DNA from: Tomocerus qinae
Taxonomy: Eukaryota > Arthropoda > Collembola > Entomobryomorpha > Tomoceridae
Direction: 5' to 3'
NCBI GenBank assembly: GCA_020055645.1
Contig: CM034546.1
Coordinates: 30,132,001 to 30,196,000, forward strand
DNA: 64,000 bases
The notes under the pieces were generated by a model. The model did not search any database. It saw only the letters and a list, made by a program, of their open reading frames with translations, and was not told where the DNA came from. Both the position numbers and the translations under genes were made by a program. Positions 1-12,312 of the stretch are shown here, one piece after another (position 1 is the first letter of the stretch; the number at the start of each line of letters is the position of its first letter).

Positions 1-625
1 ATACCGTTTTTGCCTAATAAAGACACACATGTCATAAACATTCAATTCTGTGTCGGTATATACTGTATTATACGATCTAAAATGTTCACTTTTAGAGTGT
101 TTAATGGACTATTTATTTCCAGGGTTGTCAAATTTGAATCGGTATGTGAAATGTTAAAATTTGTTTCTACCAATCCCAGTTACAAACTTGAAAAATGCTT
201 AATGTTGCTTCACTATGCATTATTTTTGAAAATATATTTGACAGTAAGGTGAAAGTTTTAAAACATATATTCGTAAATATTTGATGGCATTTTTTTATTT
301 AAAATAATGATAAATACCGTTTTTGCCTAATAAAGAAACACATGTCATAAACATTCAATTCTGATTCAGTCTATACTGTATGATACGATCTAAAATGTTC
401 ACTTTTAGAGTGTTTTATGAACTATTAATTTCCAGGGTTCTCATATTTGAATCGGTATGTTAAATGTTAAAATTTGTTTCTACCAATCCCAGTTAAAAAC
501 TTGAAAATTGCTTAGTGTTGCTTCACTATGCATTATTTTTGAAAAATTATTTGGCAGTAAGGTGAAAGTTTTAAAACATATATTTGTAAATATTTGATGG
601 CATTTTATTTATTTAAAATAATTAC
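1..625. repeat. Two-copy tandem repeat, period about 313 bp
   Basis: The block that starts ATACCGTTTTTGCCTAATAA at base 1 restarts at base 314 with only scattered substitutions and runs to about 625. Both copies carry the same internal landmarks (ATGTCATAAACATTCAATTC, CCAATCCCAGTT). No reading frame is conserved between the copies, so I treat the block as non-coding. It may extend beyond the left edge of the window. Confidence 0.85.
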
Positions 626-639
626 AAACTTGAAAAATG

Positions 640-2240
640 CTTAATATTCATAATATCTCAGCCATTGATATCGGAAGATCATTTTGTTTGTTCTGTTTCT
701 GTTTTCATCTTTTGAATTTAGTACGCACATAATTGAATAATATTACCAATGAGTTTTTTAGTGTTTCGTTTTCAAATAAATCGATTACAAAAGTCAATTT
801 CAGTAAACAAATTATCAATCATAACTTTAAAATTTGGACCATACTATGTTTACAATTTGATAATTATAACTAATTAATGAATTACCAAAAGCAGCCCAAA
901 TTGGCTTTCCATGTTGCTAAATTGGGTTTTGTTATACAATTAATTTTTACGATTTAAATCCACTGTCGTGCACTGTCACTTATTTTTGTATAAATGACCT
1001 ATTTTAGGCATAAACGATGTCTTTTATATTTAACTTGGTATATTTGGCCTACATGATTTGATTTGTGGTTGTTGTACGAAACATTTCGAATTAAAACTGG
1101 GATTTATATCAAAATTGAAACAATATCTTTTTTAACATGTTTATGCTTATTAATTTCACTACCAATTTATAAATTGTTATGCACATTGTTATAGTCCCAT
1201 CCATTGATATCGGAACATTCATTTTGTTTGTTCTATTTTCAACGGCAAATTCAGCACCTACATAGTTTATTATTGCGAGCTAGTATTTTTTATTAATTAT
1301 GTCATTTTTAAATAAATCAATTACAAAAGTCAATTTCAGCCAACATATTATCACTCATACACTTAAAACTTGGACCATATTATATTTACATTTTTAAAAT
1401 TACTACTAATTTATGAATTACCAAAGGTTTATAGGTTTTGGTAAACCATTTATTTTTACCATTTAAATCCACTGTCGCGCACTGTCACTTATTTTTGTAT
1501 AAATGACCTATTTTAGGCATAAACGATGTCTTTTATATTTAACTTGGTATTTTTAGCCTACATGATTTGATTTGTGGTTGTTTTACGAAACATTTAGAAT
1601 CAAAACTGGGATTAATATCATAATTGAAACAATATCTTTTTTGCATGTTTATGCTTAATATTATTAATACCAATTTATAAATTGTTATGTAGAATGTTAT
1701 AGTGTCAGCCATTGATATCGGAACATTTATTTTGTTTGTTCTATTTTCATCGGCAGAATAGAGTACGCACATAATTTATTATTGCGAGCTAGTATTTTTT
1801 ATTAAGTAGTTCATTTTCAAATAAATCAATTACAAAAGTCAATTTCAGCCAACAAATTATCAATCATACACTTAAAACTAGGAACATATTATGTTGACAA
1901 TTTGAAAATTATAACAAATTAATGAATTACCAAAAGCAGCCCAAATTGTCTTTCCATGTTGCTAAAATGGATTTGTTTAAACCATTTATTTTTACGATTT
2001 AAATCCACTTCCGCGCACTGTCACTTGTTTTTGTATAAATGACCTATTTTAGGCATAAACGATGTCTTTTATGCTTAACTTGGTATTTTTAGACTACATC
2101 ATTTGATATCTGTTTGTTGTACGAAACATTTGAAAAATGAGATTTATATAACAATTGAAACAATATCTTTTTAAACATGTTTTTGCATATTAGTTTCACT
2201 ACCAATTTATAATTTGTTATGCACAATGTTATGGTTCTGA
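640..2240. repeat. Tandem array, three units of about 510-540 bp
   Basis: Three successive units share the landmark CCATTGATATCGGAA (about 663, 1201 and 1709) and a second one, TAGGCATAAACGATGTCTTT (about 1003, 1515 and 2051). The spacing is about 538 bp, then about 509 bp. The units differ by substitutions and small indels, so the array is old or relaxed. There is no coding potential; short ORFs such as the one on the minus strand near 1539-1772 shift between copies. The array adjoins the 313-bp repeat but differs from it. A satellite or the internal repeats of a larger element are both possible. Confidence 0.85.
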
Positions 2241-2349
2241 CTATGATGGGCCCATCTAATAAAAATTTGAAAGTCGTAGGTTGATGTGAACAGGTATTTT
2301 TGTAGCTATTATTATAATGATAACAAATTAAGATACAAATTAAGATAGA

Positions 2350-3165
2350 TTAAGATCTCATGTTACCAACAAATGTAATGCAATAATATGGTCCTTGTTA
2401 CCTGTGCAATCTCTATTTACTGAAAGAAATAGAAAAATTATAATTAATGCGTACATAATGTCTGTAATAAGATACATGCTAGCAATTTGGGGATGTACTA
2501 ATAAAACTAACAATAAGAGTGTAGAAAATATTATACGTAGAGCAGGAAGATTTGCTCTAGGGCTTCGCAAATATGACAAGGTAGAAGCACTTATATCTAT
2601 ATAAAATGGTTATTTGCTAATTATTTATATAAATACGAACTTCTAAAGATAGTATATAGTATTATGACTGATATTGAATGTCCACCATATTTTAAAAACT
2701 TTATAAAAATCGAGAATGTTAATACTAGAAATACAAGAGCTAAGACTTATACATACTTTGTTAAGAAAAATAGGTGTTCTTCTTCATACAGTAATAGGGA
2801 ATTTTCAAATCAAGCATCAATGGCTGAGATTACCAGACAATATCAAAAGTAGTAAAACAATGAATAATTTTAAGACCGAACTGTTTAAATACTTGCTAAA
2901 TATTCATAATTCAGCTCACTGAAACAGAAGATAATACTTATAACTTGAGTGACTTTTCTAGCTACGACGAAACTATAGAAGAAGTGGTGCAATTCTTTAC
3001 ATTAATATAAATAATTTTATAATAATAATTGGAAATATAGGTAATCATTACGATATAATAGTCTAATATAGATAATAAGCAACAATAATATTGTAAGTAC
3101 AGTAGCAGTACAAATGCCTTCCATGGAAGGAATTTTACTTACTTAAATAAATAAATAAATGACTA
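2350..3165 (+). mobile_element. Degenerate LINE (non-LTR retrotransposon) 3' end
   Basis: Frame 1 from about 2350 to 2604 encodes the region after the reverse transcriptase palm: the pattern R-x4-NAYIMSVIRYMLAIWG followed by an RRAGRFALGL-like helix, typical of the thumb and C-terminus of non-LTR polymerases. After a frame change, 2664-2852 and 2716-2922 continue in overlapping frames with N-x-RNTRAKTYTYFVKK and the usual end MNNFKTELFKYLL. Frameshifts and stops show it is dead and 5'-truncated. The 3' end shows an AATA-type tail (AAATAAATAAATAAAT near 3143-3160), as many insect LINEs do. I cannot assign the clade (CR1, Jockey, RTE or L2-like) from this fragment. Confidence 0.8.
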
Positions 3166-3775
3166 GATATTTTATGTAATTATATGTTTGAGGATAACAC
3201 GCAAATTTACATAAATACCGATATTTTAATTACCTACTCCATATAGGATTCAATAATTACTAACTGCCTAGCACTTAGTATGGTGTTCAATTTCCGTAAT
3301 AAATTATTTAGAATCTGCTTCTGGAAGGAATATTTTGTTAAGTAGTAGCTTTCCAAGGAAGTAAAAATGAATTATTGATTACGGTAAAGGATTCAATAAA
3401 TATTACATATATATACCTATTTTACTAATATTCTACACACGCAAGTACCCGAAACCTACATTTTGGAAATTTTTACTTCCTATAATGACAACTGGTTGTT
3501 TAAAGTCAACCTTGCTGTGTTTTGAAGATTGAGAAAATTTTACTGAAACTTCTACGAGTGAAAATAAAATTGTTTACAAAGTTTATGTATAAAAATTTGA
3601 ACCATTTCTGTAACTACATAGCATCAGGATTACTGCATCATTATAATCAAGAGTAGTTTTCTTGTAATTTTGCCATAAACTGTAGTGAATTTTTTTCTGG
3701 AGAATCTTGAAAATTGAAATCAAAAGCCAAACATTTTCTTGTTGAATATTTTCAGGATTTATATCATTTACAGTA
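3166..3775. other. Intergenic region upstream of the first IR-like gene
   Basis: AT-rich sequence with no ORF or repeat I can support. It presumably holds the promoter and 5' UTR of the gene that starts at 3776. A TTTCAG at about 3752 and a TTTACAG just before the ATG could act as 3' splice sites for a 5' UTR intron; this is unproven. Confidence 0.4.
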
Positions 3776-6190
3776 ATGAGTCAAAGTAATATCAACATAT
3801 ATGCGACATTTATAATTGTTTTTCTTATTGTATTAAGTTTGGTAATTGTAAGATGTACAGAAAAAATAGAGACATTAGTTTCTCATGAGAAAGGTTGCTA
3901 CATAGTAATCATCTTCCACGAAACCGATATCAAAAATGGAGTACCTGAGTTGATTGACCAACTGGCAAGAATTGAAACACCATTTACTTTGACTGGACTT
4001 GATCGATTTAAATATTTTAGGTACTCACGTAAGCGTCAAATTATTTCCACTCCATCGTTTAGTTCGCGATTTCATTGTGTTGCTAACATTTTTGTGGACA
4101 TTAATGTATTTGGTGAAAGTGAATATGTATATTATATCAGTAGATTAGGTTTGCGTAATAGACTTGAGCATTCCAAGAAGCCAATCGGATTAGGTCGGCT
4201 GAAGCACAATGTAAACTATAATTATAAAGAATACGTTTCAAATTACTTCCTAGTTCAGGAGATAAAAATCATAAAAATTAAATACAACCGTCCAGCTGAG
4301 AAATTCATTGGTCACGGATTCTATTATTTCCTATCGATTAAACATGAAGATAACAGGATGTTCTACTTCTGCCCATCTTGTCAACATAAAAAATATTCCT
4401 TAAATGGCGGACTACTTCAGGATAGTTTGGTCCCTATCGAAAAAAGGATGGTATTCAACAAAGAAATGAAAAATATCGTTGCTGAAAGTATTTTGAAAAG
4501 TGAATTCAGTAAAAACGGCCTGACGATACAATTGACCAATGGATTAATTAAGAATCACTATTGTAATGACATCATTGAGAATGAGTATCTCACATCAACC
4601 CTTAAAATTGGTATTAACGACCCTGGTCTTATTACCTCTTCAATTCTACTCCGTAATTATCCCAACGTGTCAATAATTACATCAGAAGTGGGATGCGGAC
4701 GCTCCAGTTTTGAAAATAAAATAGATTTCGATTACGAAGTATCACTGGATTCACTATTCGATAATCATAATTATAAATCAACGAGATTGGACGGAACTGT
4801 AATACCAACAACAGAGATCGAGTATAACTTTATCTCTTGTGTGGTCTTGGAAGATGAAAGTTTATCATTCTATGGCTATCTCCGCCCTTATCAATTGTCA
4901 GCATGGCTGGGCATTATTAGTAGCTTTATGGTCGTTGTCGTGTTTATGCAATTGGTACTGTACTTAAAAACCGGAGAAACCTACCAATTTATTTTCCTTT
5001 GCTATAGCTACTTAATATGTAATAGTTGCTCCCCTCCAGAGAGATTGGTTCATCTCTTATGGATTCAAATTACTTTGGGTCCTTTTTTATTAATGTGCAT
5101 CGTGCTAACAAATGGATATGCGGGAATTGTTGTAACTGACCTAGTTGAACCCAGACCAGTAGAACAAATAGAATCTTTGGAACAATTACTAAATCTGAGT
5201 GATGTAAATATTTTTGGTCCATTTAGAGGCTCATCACCTTTTGACCCATTTCATCCTTCTCCGGAAGAACAGCGGAAACATTTATTTAAATTACAATGTT
5301 GTAGTACCCTGAGAAATGTTACTTTTGCATCCTGCCCACACTTCTACATAAATAACTGCCATAACAAAGTTGTATTCACCGAACATACGACTTTTGCTGA
5401 TATATCTGATGAACAGGTTGATTACATTATGAAATTCATCATCGAGACTGAAAAGACTGACATAACATCATTGGCTAGTCATTTACGGATTTTGTATACG
5501 CGGGACATGGACAACTCTAAAGCAAAACAATATTTAACGGCATTGTCAAAGAAAACTTTATTTCCACCAGGTTTTCCTGCTACTAGTCCACAAAAATGGA
5601 TTTCTCAATGTAATAACTCTGCCTTTGTTGACCAAAAGAATCGTATACACCGCTTTCTTAACCATCATTCTTGGAATCTTGCTCGAGGAATCCATCCCAA
5701 GAGAAAATTATATTTTGGAGATTCTGAAAAACATTTCATTAGCTTTCCTCTTATGATTCGATTTGATGCAAGAGGGTTTAGCCATCTGTCCATGTATATA
5801 AACAAACGAATCCTCTTCCTTTTTCAGTCAGGTTTATATGACAAATGGTTACAGATATTCCACAATTACAACTACACGCAGTGTAGGCATTGTTTAGAAG
5901 AACCAGGTCCTCGTCCTTTGACTTTTACCAATTCCAATATTTTCACTATTTTCATTGTCGCCTTTGTAAGCCTTCTTCTGTTTTTTGGAACTTTTCTGGT
6001 TGAAATAAAAAATACCATTTTACCGTTTCTGCTTTTTCAAATTTCCCAGTGCCAGCTAAGAATTTCAAGATGGAAACAAACATTAAACTGTCCAGTAGGA
6101 TTTTGCTGCAGAATTTTTAGAGTCCCAATTTCGAATTTGGTAAAATCCTTTAAGAAAGTAAATCCTAAAAAGTATGTAATTAGAAAATGA
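3776..6190 (+). CDS. Divergent ionotropic receptor (IR/iGluR-like), intact, single exon
   Basis: An 804-residue protein with iGluR/IR topology. A hydrophobic signal segment (about 9-27) is followed by a Cys-containing ectodomain (about 30-370). M1 (about 373-397) is introduced by the IR-typical YNFISC and RPYQLSAW motifs. Next come a hydrophobic pore/M2-like stretch (about 403-417) and M3 (about 424-452, running into GYAGIVVTDLVEPRP). An S2-like lobe (about 460-720) carries the IR hallmark FQSGLYDKW (about 683-691), and M4 spans about 722-743. The family normally forms ligand-gated cation channels in chemosensory dendrites; a chemoreceptor role here is inference. It shares the overall plan and motifs with the three minus-strand copies further right but is much more divergent and on the other strand. 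The ATG at 3776 precedes the signal segment directly. At 804 aa it is longer than typical antennal IRs (about 600 aa). No lesion is visible. Confidence 0.85.
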   Translation: MSQSNINIYATFIIVFLIVLSLVIVRCTEKIETLVSHEKGCYIVIIFHETDIKNGVPELIDQLARIETPFTLTGLDRFKYFRYSRKRQIISTPSFSSRFHCVANIFVDINVFGESEYVYYISRLGLRNRLEHSKKPIGLGRLKHNVNYNYKEYVSNYFLVQEIKIIKIKYNRPAEKFIGHGFYYFLSIKHEDNRMFYFCPSCQHKKYSLNGGLLQDSLVPIEKRMVFNKEMKNIVAESILKSEFSKNGLTIQLTNGLIKNHYCNDIIENEYLTSTLKIGINDPGLITSSILLRNYPNVSIITSEVGCGRSSFENKIDFDYEVSLDSLFDNHNYKSTRLDGTVIPTTEIEYNFISCVVLEDESLSFYGYLRPYQLSAWLGIISSFMVVVVFMQLVLYLKTGETYQFIFLCYSYLICNSCSPPERLVHLLWIQITLGPFLLMCIVLTNGYAGIVVTDLVEPRPVEQIESLEQLLNLSDVNIFGPFRGSSPFDPFHPSPEEQRKHLFKLQCCSTLRNVTFASCPHFYINNCHNKVVFTEHTTFADISDEQVDYIMKFIIETEKTDITSLASHLRILYTRDMDNSKAKQYLTALSKKTLFPPGFPATSPQKWISQCNNSAFVDQKNRIHRFLNHHSWNLARGIHPKRKLYFGDSEKHFISFPLMIRFDARGFSHLSMYINKRILFLFQSGLYDKWLQIFHNYNYTQCRHCLEEPGPRPLTFTNSNIFTIFIVAFVSLLLFFGTFLVEIKNTILPFLLFQISQCQLRISRWKQTLNCPVGFCCRIFRVPISNLVKSFKKVNPKKYVIRK

Positions 6191-7456
6191 CTTACCTAGC
6201 TCCAGCTTAGCGGCCAAAATATGTTCTTTAAAATGTAATTACTATCAATGACTTTAATCATAAAAAATTAAAATACTGATCAATTGTCTACTATTAAAAT
6301 TATTTTTGATATTTTTTAAGATACCATTCGCAAGAAATTTAAAAAATTTAATGGCCAAAATGACTTCAAGTTTTTGAAGGGGGCGTAAAATAGTTTTCCA
6401 TAGCATAATTTGTACTAGGATAAAATGTGCTGCATACTAACATATTTAAAAAGTTTCATTTTTCATAAGCGAATTTGTGTTAAAGGACGTCTAAATAAGA
6501 TTTTCCACAAGTTTTCGTAATCAAATGTTTTAACTTTGTTGATTATATGACACTCCAGAAAATTATAACATCACGCTCCACTCCAATAATACTCTGATTT
6601 GTTTTCTCTGCTTGTGCAGTTATGAAAATAATTTTGAGTAGTGAATATTTTAGTGCCGATTTAGTTAATGAAAGTATTTAAAAATGTTTTTGTGTTTTAT
6701 CCTAATACTCATTTTCATCAGGACGGTAGAATTTTCATATTATGTCTCAATTTCCTAACCTCGATCGATACCATTTATTATTGAAAATCTCAATCGCTCA
6801 CGCAACGTATGTATATGAACAAAGTACAAAGTATCCTGTCGCACTGTGCCCCAATGAAGGCCCTTGCTTGGAATTAACAACTGGCGCCACCCGAAGCCAA
6901 ATATGAATCATTCGGTGTTTGGCAAAGTTTTCTTACACTTTGGCACATGAGTAAAGTGATCTCTGATAGAATTTATGTAACTTAACCTTCGGTTCGGTTT
7001 CGGTTATTGTGGTGCTTTGAGCCTGAGTAAGATATTATATTTTCTGTTCTAATTATTATCTCATATTAAAATTCGTTTCACAATACAATTGGGAAATGAC
7101 AAAATATATCATCAACAGTTTCACAGGACGGGGCTTTATTTTTTGTATTACTTTATTTTATTTTAGTAATAATTAATTCGTAAAAATTTGGGTTGCAATG
7201 ACGTAACAATACCTATTAACAATTGTGTAACCAACCTTGTTCTATATTTAGACTGTTACATGATACATTGAAGATCGGCTGTCGGCATTCGGCTTCGGAG
7301 AAGATATATTCAATATCCATCCAGCTGAGTTGTGGATCTCTAATCATTATTTAATAATAATGGTTGATGGTGGCCTGACTATTCCTAATTAAAAGTCTGT
7401 AATAAAAAGTGTTACTTATTACATTATATCAGAAACTGTAACTGTCAATTCACAAC
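6191..7456. other. Intergenic region between the IR-like gene and the F-box gene
   Basis: No supported ORF or repeat. A moderately GC-richer patch (about 6830-6930) and the final 200 bp probably include promoter and 5' UTR of the F-box gene, but I recognise no specific element. Confidence 0.35.
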
Positions 7457-10400
7457 ATGGCCTATTCTCTTCCAAAATCTCCTTTGGAAATTCCTCACGT
7501 AAGTTTTTTCAATTTAATTAATGGTTGCAAAAAAATAATAGTATTTTAACATTTATAATATTAAATATTATTCTTTTCATTTATTTAACTTTAAAATAGA
7601 AAAATGTAAATCATTAATTTTACTTCAGTGACCTTAATTCATTAATTAGCTAATTTTCCACAGATTACATTTTATTGTGTTATCATTAATCATTTGAGAG
7701 AGGTAATAAATTCTTAAATTTACCGGTTTTATCTTCAAGTTCTGATAAATCGGTGGAAAAATCGCATACCTTGTGAAAATAATCCAAAAAATATTTTTAT
7801 CACAAAATGGACATATTTAAAATTGGCTCATATTTTTAAATATATATAGTCTTTTTGAGAAAATTTGCTAGGAAACCTAAAATAAAATCCGATGGTTCTA
7901 AATTGATCAAGTGTGGTTTGAAGTTGCAGATTATCTCTGTTTCTGATACCGACGTAAAACAGAGTCCGATAATTAATAGCTAATAAAAATGTTTGAAAAA
8001 TAATTTTGTCAATTTTTACTAAATTAAAAATGATATTTTAGATTTTGGAGCATATAGCATCATTTCTTCCATGTCGGGATATTCGTTCCTGTCGGCTGGT
8101 ATGTAAACTATGGGCGGAAGAAATGGACCGACGTTCGGTGGTGCTAAGAAATGATCTCATAGTGGATGCGTCAGACTTGAAGGAAACAGAAAAAGCCATC
8201 GCTGACAAAAAAGATGGACTGACAGTAGTTTTCTATGCAATTGAGTTCAGAAACAATATTTCTGCAGATAGTCCTTTGTTGCGGAAAGTTCTGAATATGT
8301 TTGGATCGACCATAAGCGTTTTGGTGATTTACAAGAATGCAAATAGTTGGAACTTTGAAACTCTTCATACCATTCTAGCAGATTATGTTCCGAATTTGGA
8401 AAAATTGGAGTTCCTATTAGAAAAAGGTCCTGATGACGAAGCCGTTGGACTTCACGATGGACAATCCTTACTGACGGATTTAAAATTACTAAAAAGATGT
8501 CGTTATGGAAATCTACGTGTTTTGGAATGGGATGAAGGTTGTCCTGTTGATCTGCTTGACATTTATTTCCTGTTTCCGAATTTGACTTCGCTAAAAGTAT
8601 TCAGAGCCTTTCGTTGTCGTACATATCACAACCCAAAAATATTTTCTACCAACCGATGGAAATCTTTAAAAAATTTAGACCTTTACGCCGACCGACTGCA
8701 TTGCTATCAATTCGACGTGCTGACTAGGATGAAGTTACAATTGAAGACTTTTTCAATGCTGTATTCAGATGTCGTTTATCCTATTTCGGAAAGTCGCGTA
8801 TTGAAACAATTTTTATCCTCTGTGGCGTCAACTCTTGAAGATCTTGACATCCGTTTTCTACCAGGATATGAACGGGACTTTCTTTTCGACATCGTCCTGC
8901 CTCCAATGCCAAATCTCATTCGACTTAAGATACTTGTAAATAAAACACTGCCATTTAATGTACATAATCTCAACGGTCTTCCAAAACTTGAAGAATTTGT
9001 CTCCTCGTCTCTCACTTTCTCAGATGGGATTATTAATTTACTCGATCCAATTCCTTACGAACCACTTACAATTCGGGAAAACTTGCAGACAGTCAAGTTT
9101 GTTCTGGTCGATGACAATTTCCTCTCCAAATTCTCCCAACTCTGTCAACTTACTGCAATTACGGCACTTAGCATACATTACAATAATGTCACCGATGAAG
9201 TTTTTCGAACAATCGTCACAGAATTTCCACATCTCTTCAGCTTTCAAATAAGCGTCCAGCCATTTATTCCCAACTTTTACTATGATGTCAATTCTGTTTT
9301 ACTTACCGATGCTGGAATTACTGGTGTTCCAATTGAGGAATTGGACACAATCACTCCAGACGTAGACATTGATAAAATTTCAGTAATGCGCAAATTTCCT
9401 TGGTTGGGAACTTTGAAAAGTAAGCGTTTTTGTAAATAAAATTCAAATATTTGTTCATATTTTTATTAAAATTCTCTTAAATATAATTTAGCAGATTCTC
9501 ATAATTGTTGTAACTAGAGCATTTAGGATTTAGTTATCACTGGTAAAACAAAATAAATAAATAGAAGTTGTTGTTACCAAGATGTTACTTACAATGTGTT
9601 TAAAAGATTATGATTTTTTTCAAGTTTTATTTATTTATTCAATTAATTCTCTTTTTAATTTTCAAAAGTTGCTGTTATAATTCTTTTAAATTATTTCATT
9701 GACAGTAAAAAATAATTGTACTTAAAAAATGAATTATTGCTTAACTTCATTAAATAATTTTTTTTGTGGTTATTTCAGACTTGGAGTACTTTGATATTGG
9801 GAAGTCAAATTTGTTAACTGATAAAACAGTTTTGTATGGAACACGATGCGTAAAAACTCTTAAAAAAGTCTCAATTGCAGCTGATAATGTAAGTTCTGAA
9901 TAAGAAAAATAATTTATTTATAATTGATTTCTGTTTTATTCATTCATATTTTTTTCGTCGTTAAGATTCACATTCAGCAGCCTTTTCATTTTGTTCCTTT
10001 CAACGATGAAATGACCCTCAGTAGCATTCTGTCGGATGAAGAATGTAACTCAAGGTTCGACTCTGAAAGCGACTCCGACGATGATAGTGATGCCGAAAAT
10101 TCTCATTACCATAGTTGTAAGTATTGAAAAAAGTGTGAGCATTTTATAACGTCTTTTATATAACGTAATTTTGAACGTTAGTATTTTTGTATTGACATTT
10201 CCAGATCTCTTTCATATTTTTTAAGACTGATATGTAACATTGATCTACTTCACAACAAATATCTCCAGTTCAACAATATGTTATAAAAATTGGATAAGTC
10301 ATAAAAATAATTTAAGAAAAATCTACGTACCGTGTAAGTTTAAATTGCATTTAGTTATTTATTTTGTTTTAATGAATGTTTTAAATGTCTGCAGAAGCTG

Positions 10401-10521
10401 ATTTTGTTACAGATTAACTGTATTTTTTCTAATTGTTTTGGTTTTTATTACAGATTGCTACTTACTCCTCTCCGCGCAGTATAATCTGCTTGTGATTGAT
10501 TCTGGTCAACAGAAGTATTAA
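7457..10521 (+). CDS. F-box / leucine-rich-repeat-like protein, spliced, 4-5 exons
   Basis: Proposed coding exons are 7457-7498, 8042-9419, 9779-9888 and 9966-10116, then 10454-10521; alternatively exon 4 reads through to a stop at 10127. All junctions are GT-AG and keep frame (phases 0, 1, 0, 1). Exon 1 gives MAYSLPKSPLEIPH and exon 2 continues ILEHIASFLPCRDIRSCRLV-CKLWAE, a good F-box (residues about 8-50) that would bind Skp1 in an SCF ubiquitin ligase. The next 400 residues have irregular leucine-rich stretches (for example LPNLEKLEFL, FPNLTSLKVF, MPNLIRLKIL), as in FBXL-type substrate receptors. The C-terminus is acidic (about SESDSDDDSDAE). Donors at 7499, 9420, 9889 and 10117 are close to GTAAGT. 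The substrate is unknown. A possible AATAAA lies at 10706-10711. A truncated duplicate exists at 23.1-23.6 kb. Confidence 0.8.
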
Positions 10522-12041
10522 ATGATGGTTTATTTAGACAAATGTCCACACATTAATTTTTTTCATTTCCTTCTTAAAATCCTTAAATAGTTTCTTTTCT
10601 TAATTCTTTAAATGATGCCATACTCAAATTATATAACTCAAAATCTCATTCATTTCTAATTCCCTTACAATTTGTTGGTAGCATTTACTAGATACTAATA
10701 TTCATAATAAACATTGTTAAAATTATTCTTTAAAAGATATTTATTTAGAATTTTCTAAATTCGCCCTTAAAATGCTTAAATGTTTGCTTTGTTACTTATA
10801 TACATGTGAATGTGTATTGATATATTCATATTTGTTTGCTTGAACGTGTCGCCGAACAAGGTACACATTCATTAGTAGAAGGAGCACGGCAGACAACGTC
10901 TTCACTAATTACTAAATAACGAATTGTCTGTCTATTTGCATAGTTACAGTGATCACTCTTCTATGGGTTTACTCTGCCATATTTCGAAATTAACGGAAGT
11001 ACTGGGTGCCTAGTATTATAAAACTGTAAATTTGGTAGTCAGTATTTTTAGTATCACATTTTTCTAGTTGTCATATTGCTTATATGTAAAGCACTAATTC
11101 GGGGTTTCAAAATTCAAAGTAGATTGTCGTATACAATATTTAGAATAAAATTTTCTTCAGCCGTCAAGATAAATATTGTAATATGTATTTTAGGAAATAA
11201 TGTTTCCTTCAAATTATTAATTTACCAATACTAATCTCAGTTATATGTCGTATTTTTGTAGTAAAAGATATAAATTAATCTCAACTCGTTATCATTTACA
11301 TTTCCTGTCAATAATTAATATGGAAGTTGCCAATGAATTTTATTCTAAAAGCATAAAAAGTTTTTCGGAGGAGAAAGAAACTATGATTGCTATGTTTGGG
11401 AATTGCCTCATGACGTTTCTCACTATGGAAGTGAGAGACGTCATAACAAAATGATCAGCAACCTCAGTCGTACCCTTTTCGTTATTTACCGTCGTTGTAG
11501 GTAGAGGTTCTCTTCTCACCCGGAGCGAAAATCCTTTTTTCAGTGAGCTTCACAAAGAAGCGGAAACAGCAACGGCTCTCAACGCAACGGGAAGCATTAT
11601 TGTATAAACTGTACTACAAAGATTTCTGCAGTCAGAGATGATACTTAATAAATTGTTTGCCGTGATTACTGGAGTACAGCTACAGGTATACTATACACAA
11701 TATGGCCAAAAAACTACGACAAGGCTAATTTTTTAATGCATTAAATTAATTTATTTAATGACTACTTACGAAAAAGATTTTTCCGTTATTTTATTTCACA
11801 ATTTTTTTAGCTGTACATATAATCATATCATTATCCTTTCATTTCACAACGTCGATGAACCTGAACTATAAACTAGGGACTAGAAATCGCCATAAACACA
11901 AATTTACACCAAAATAGAAGCCACAGTATGTAATACGTAATAAATAATTTACAACCCATAACTCGTGAAACTAGTACAAAAATGTAATTATCAGCAGTAA
12001 ATAATTTATACCAGTTTTAAAAAGCTTTATCGAGACCTTAA
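10522..12041. other. Intergenic region; start of duplicated block at about 11.94 kb
   Basis: I found no gene. The small ORF at 11245-11454 has no family resemblance. From about 11948 onward the sequence matches 23605 onward and marks the left edge of duplication unit 1. The patch at 11460-11620 is GC-richer but unrecognised. Confidence 0.45.
11411..11443. repeat. Inverted repeat, 14-bp stem and 5-nt loop
   Basis: TGACGTTTCTCACT (11411-11424) pairs with AGTGAGAGACGTCA (11430-11443), with one G-T wobble, around the loop ATGGA. It is a near-perfect hairpin on the DNA level. It could be a remnant of a mobile element or chance; there is no gene partner. Confidence 0.5.
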
Positions 12042-12261
12042 TGGCAGTATGCATAATGGCGAGTCAGAGGTTACTCCTAACCCGGAGTCACAAAATAGTC
12101 TAAAACTTGAGCTTAGTACAACCTAGGGTCAACTTTTCTGTATTGAAATAGCACTGTAACTATTGGCAACTTACCATGGTCGTCCACCGGGGTCACATTT
12201 TGGGCTCGGGGTATAGGGTTACGCTAACCTAACCTCTAACCCGTCATTATGCATACTGCCC
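12042..12261. mobile_element. 220-bp MITE with 16-bp TIRs, TAA target duplication (PIF/Harbinger-type)
   Basis: GGCAGTATGCATAATG (12043-12058) is repeated exactly, inverted, at 12245-12260. The element is flanked by TAA at 12039-12041 and 12262-12264. The paralogous copy of this flank at about 23.68 kb lacks the insertion, which confirms the boundaries. A 3-bp TWA-type duplication and GGC termini fit PIF/Harbinger; the class call is inference. It inserted after the duplication of the IR unit. Relatives are at 20.42 kb (interrupted) and about 31.9-32.06 kb. Confidence 0.85.
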
Positions 12262-12312
12262 TAAGTATTCTAATTTATTTTACTGATATAACTGTTGACT
12301 GTGTTATCTACA

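Noticed and set aside
2358-2579. Minus-strand ORF with a leucine-rich hydrophobic stretch
   Set aside because: It is the antisense of the decayed LINE reverse transcriptase C-terminus.
9924-10127. Independent small acidic protein
   Set aside because: Its 3' half is exon 4 of the F-box gene (acceptor at 9964-9965, frame matches), and the first 14 codons are intron.
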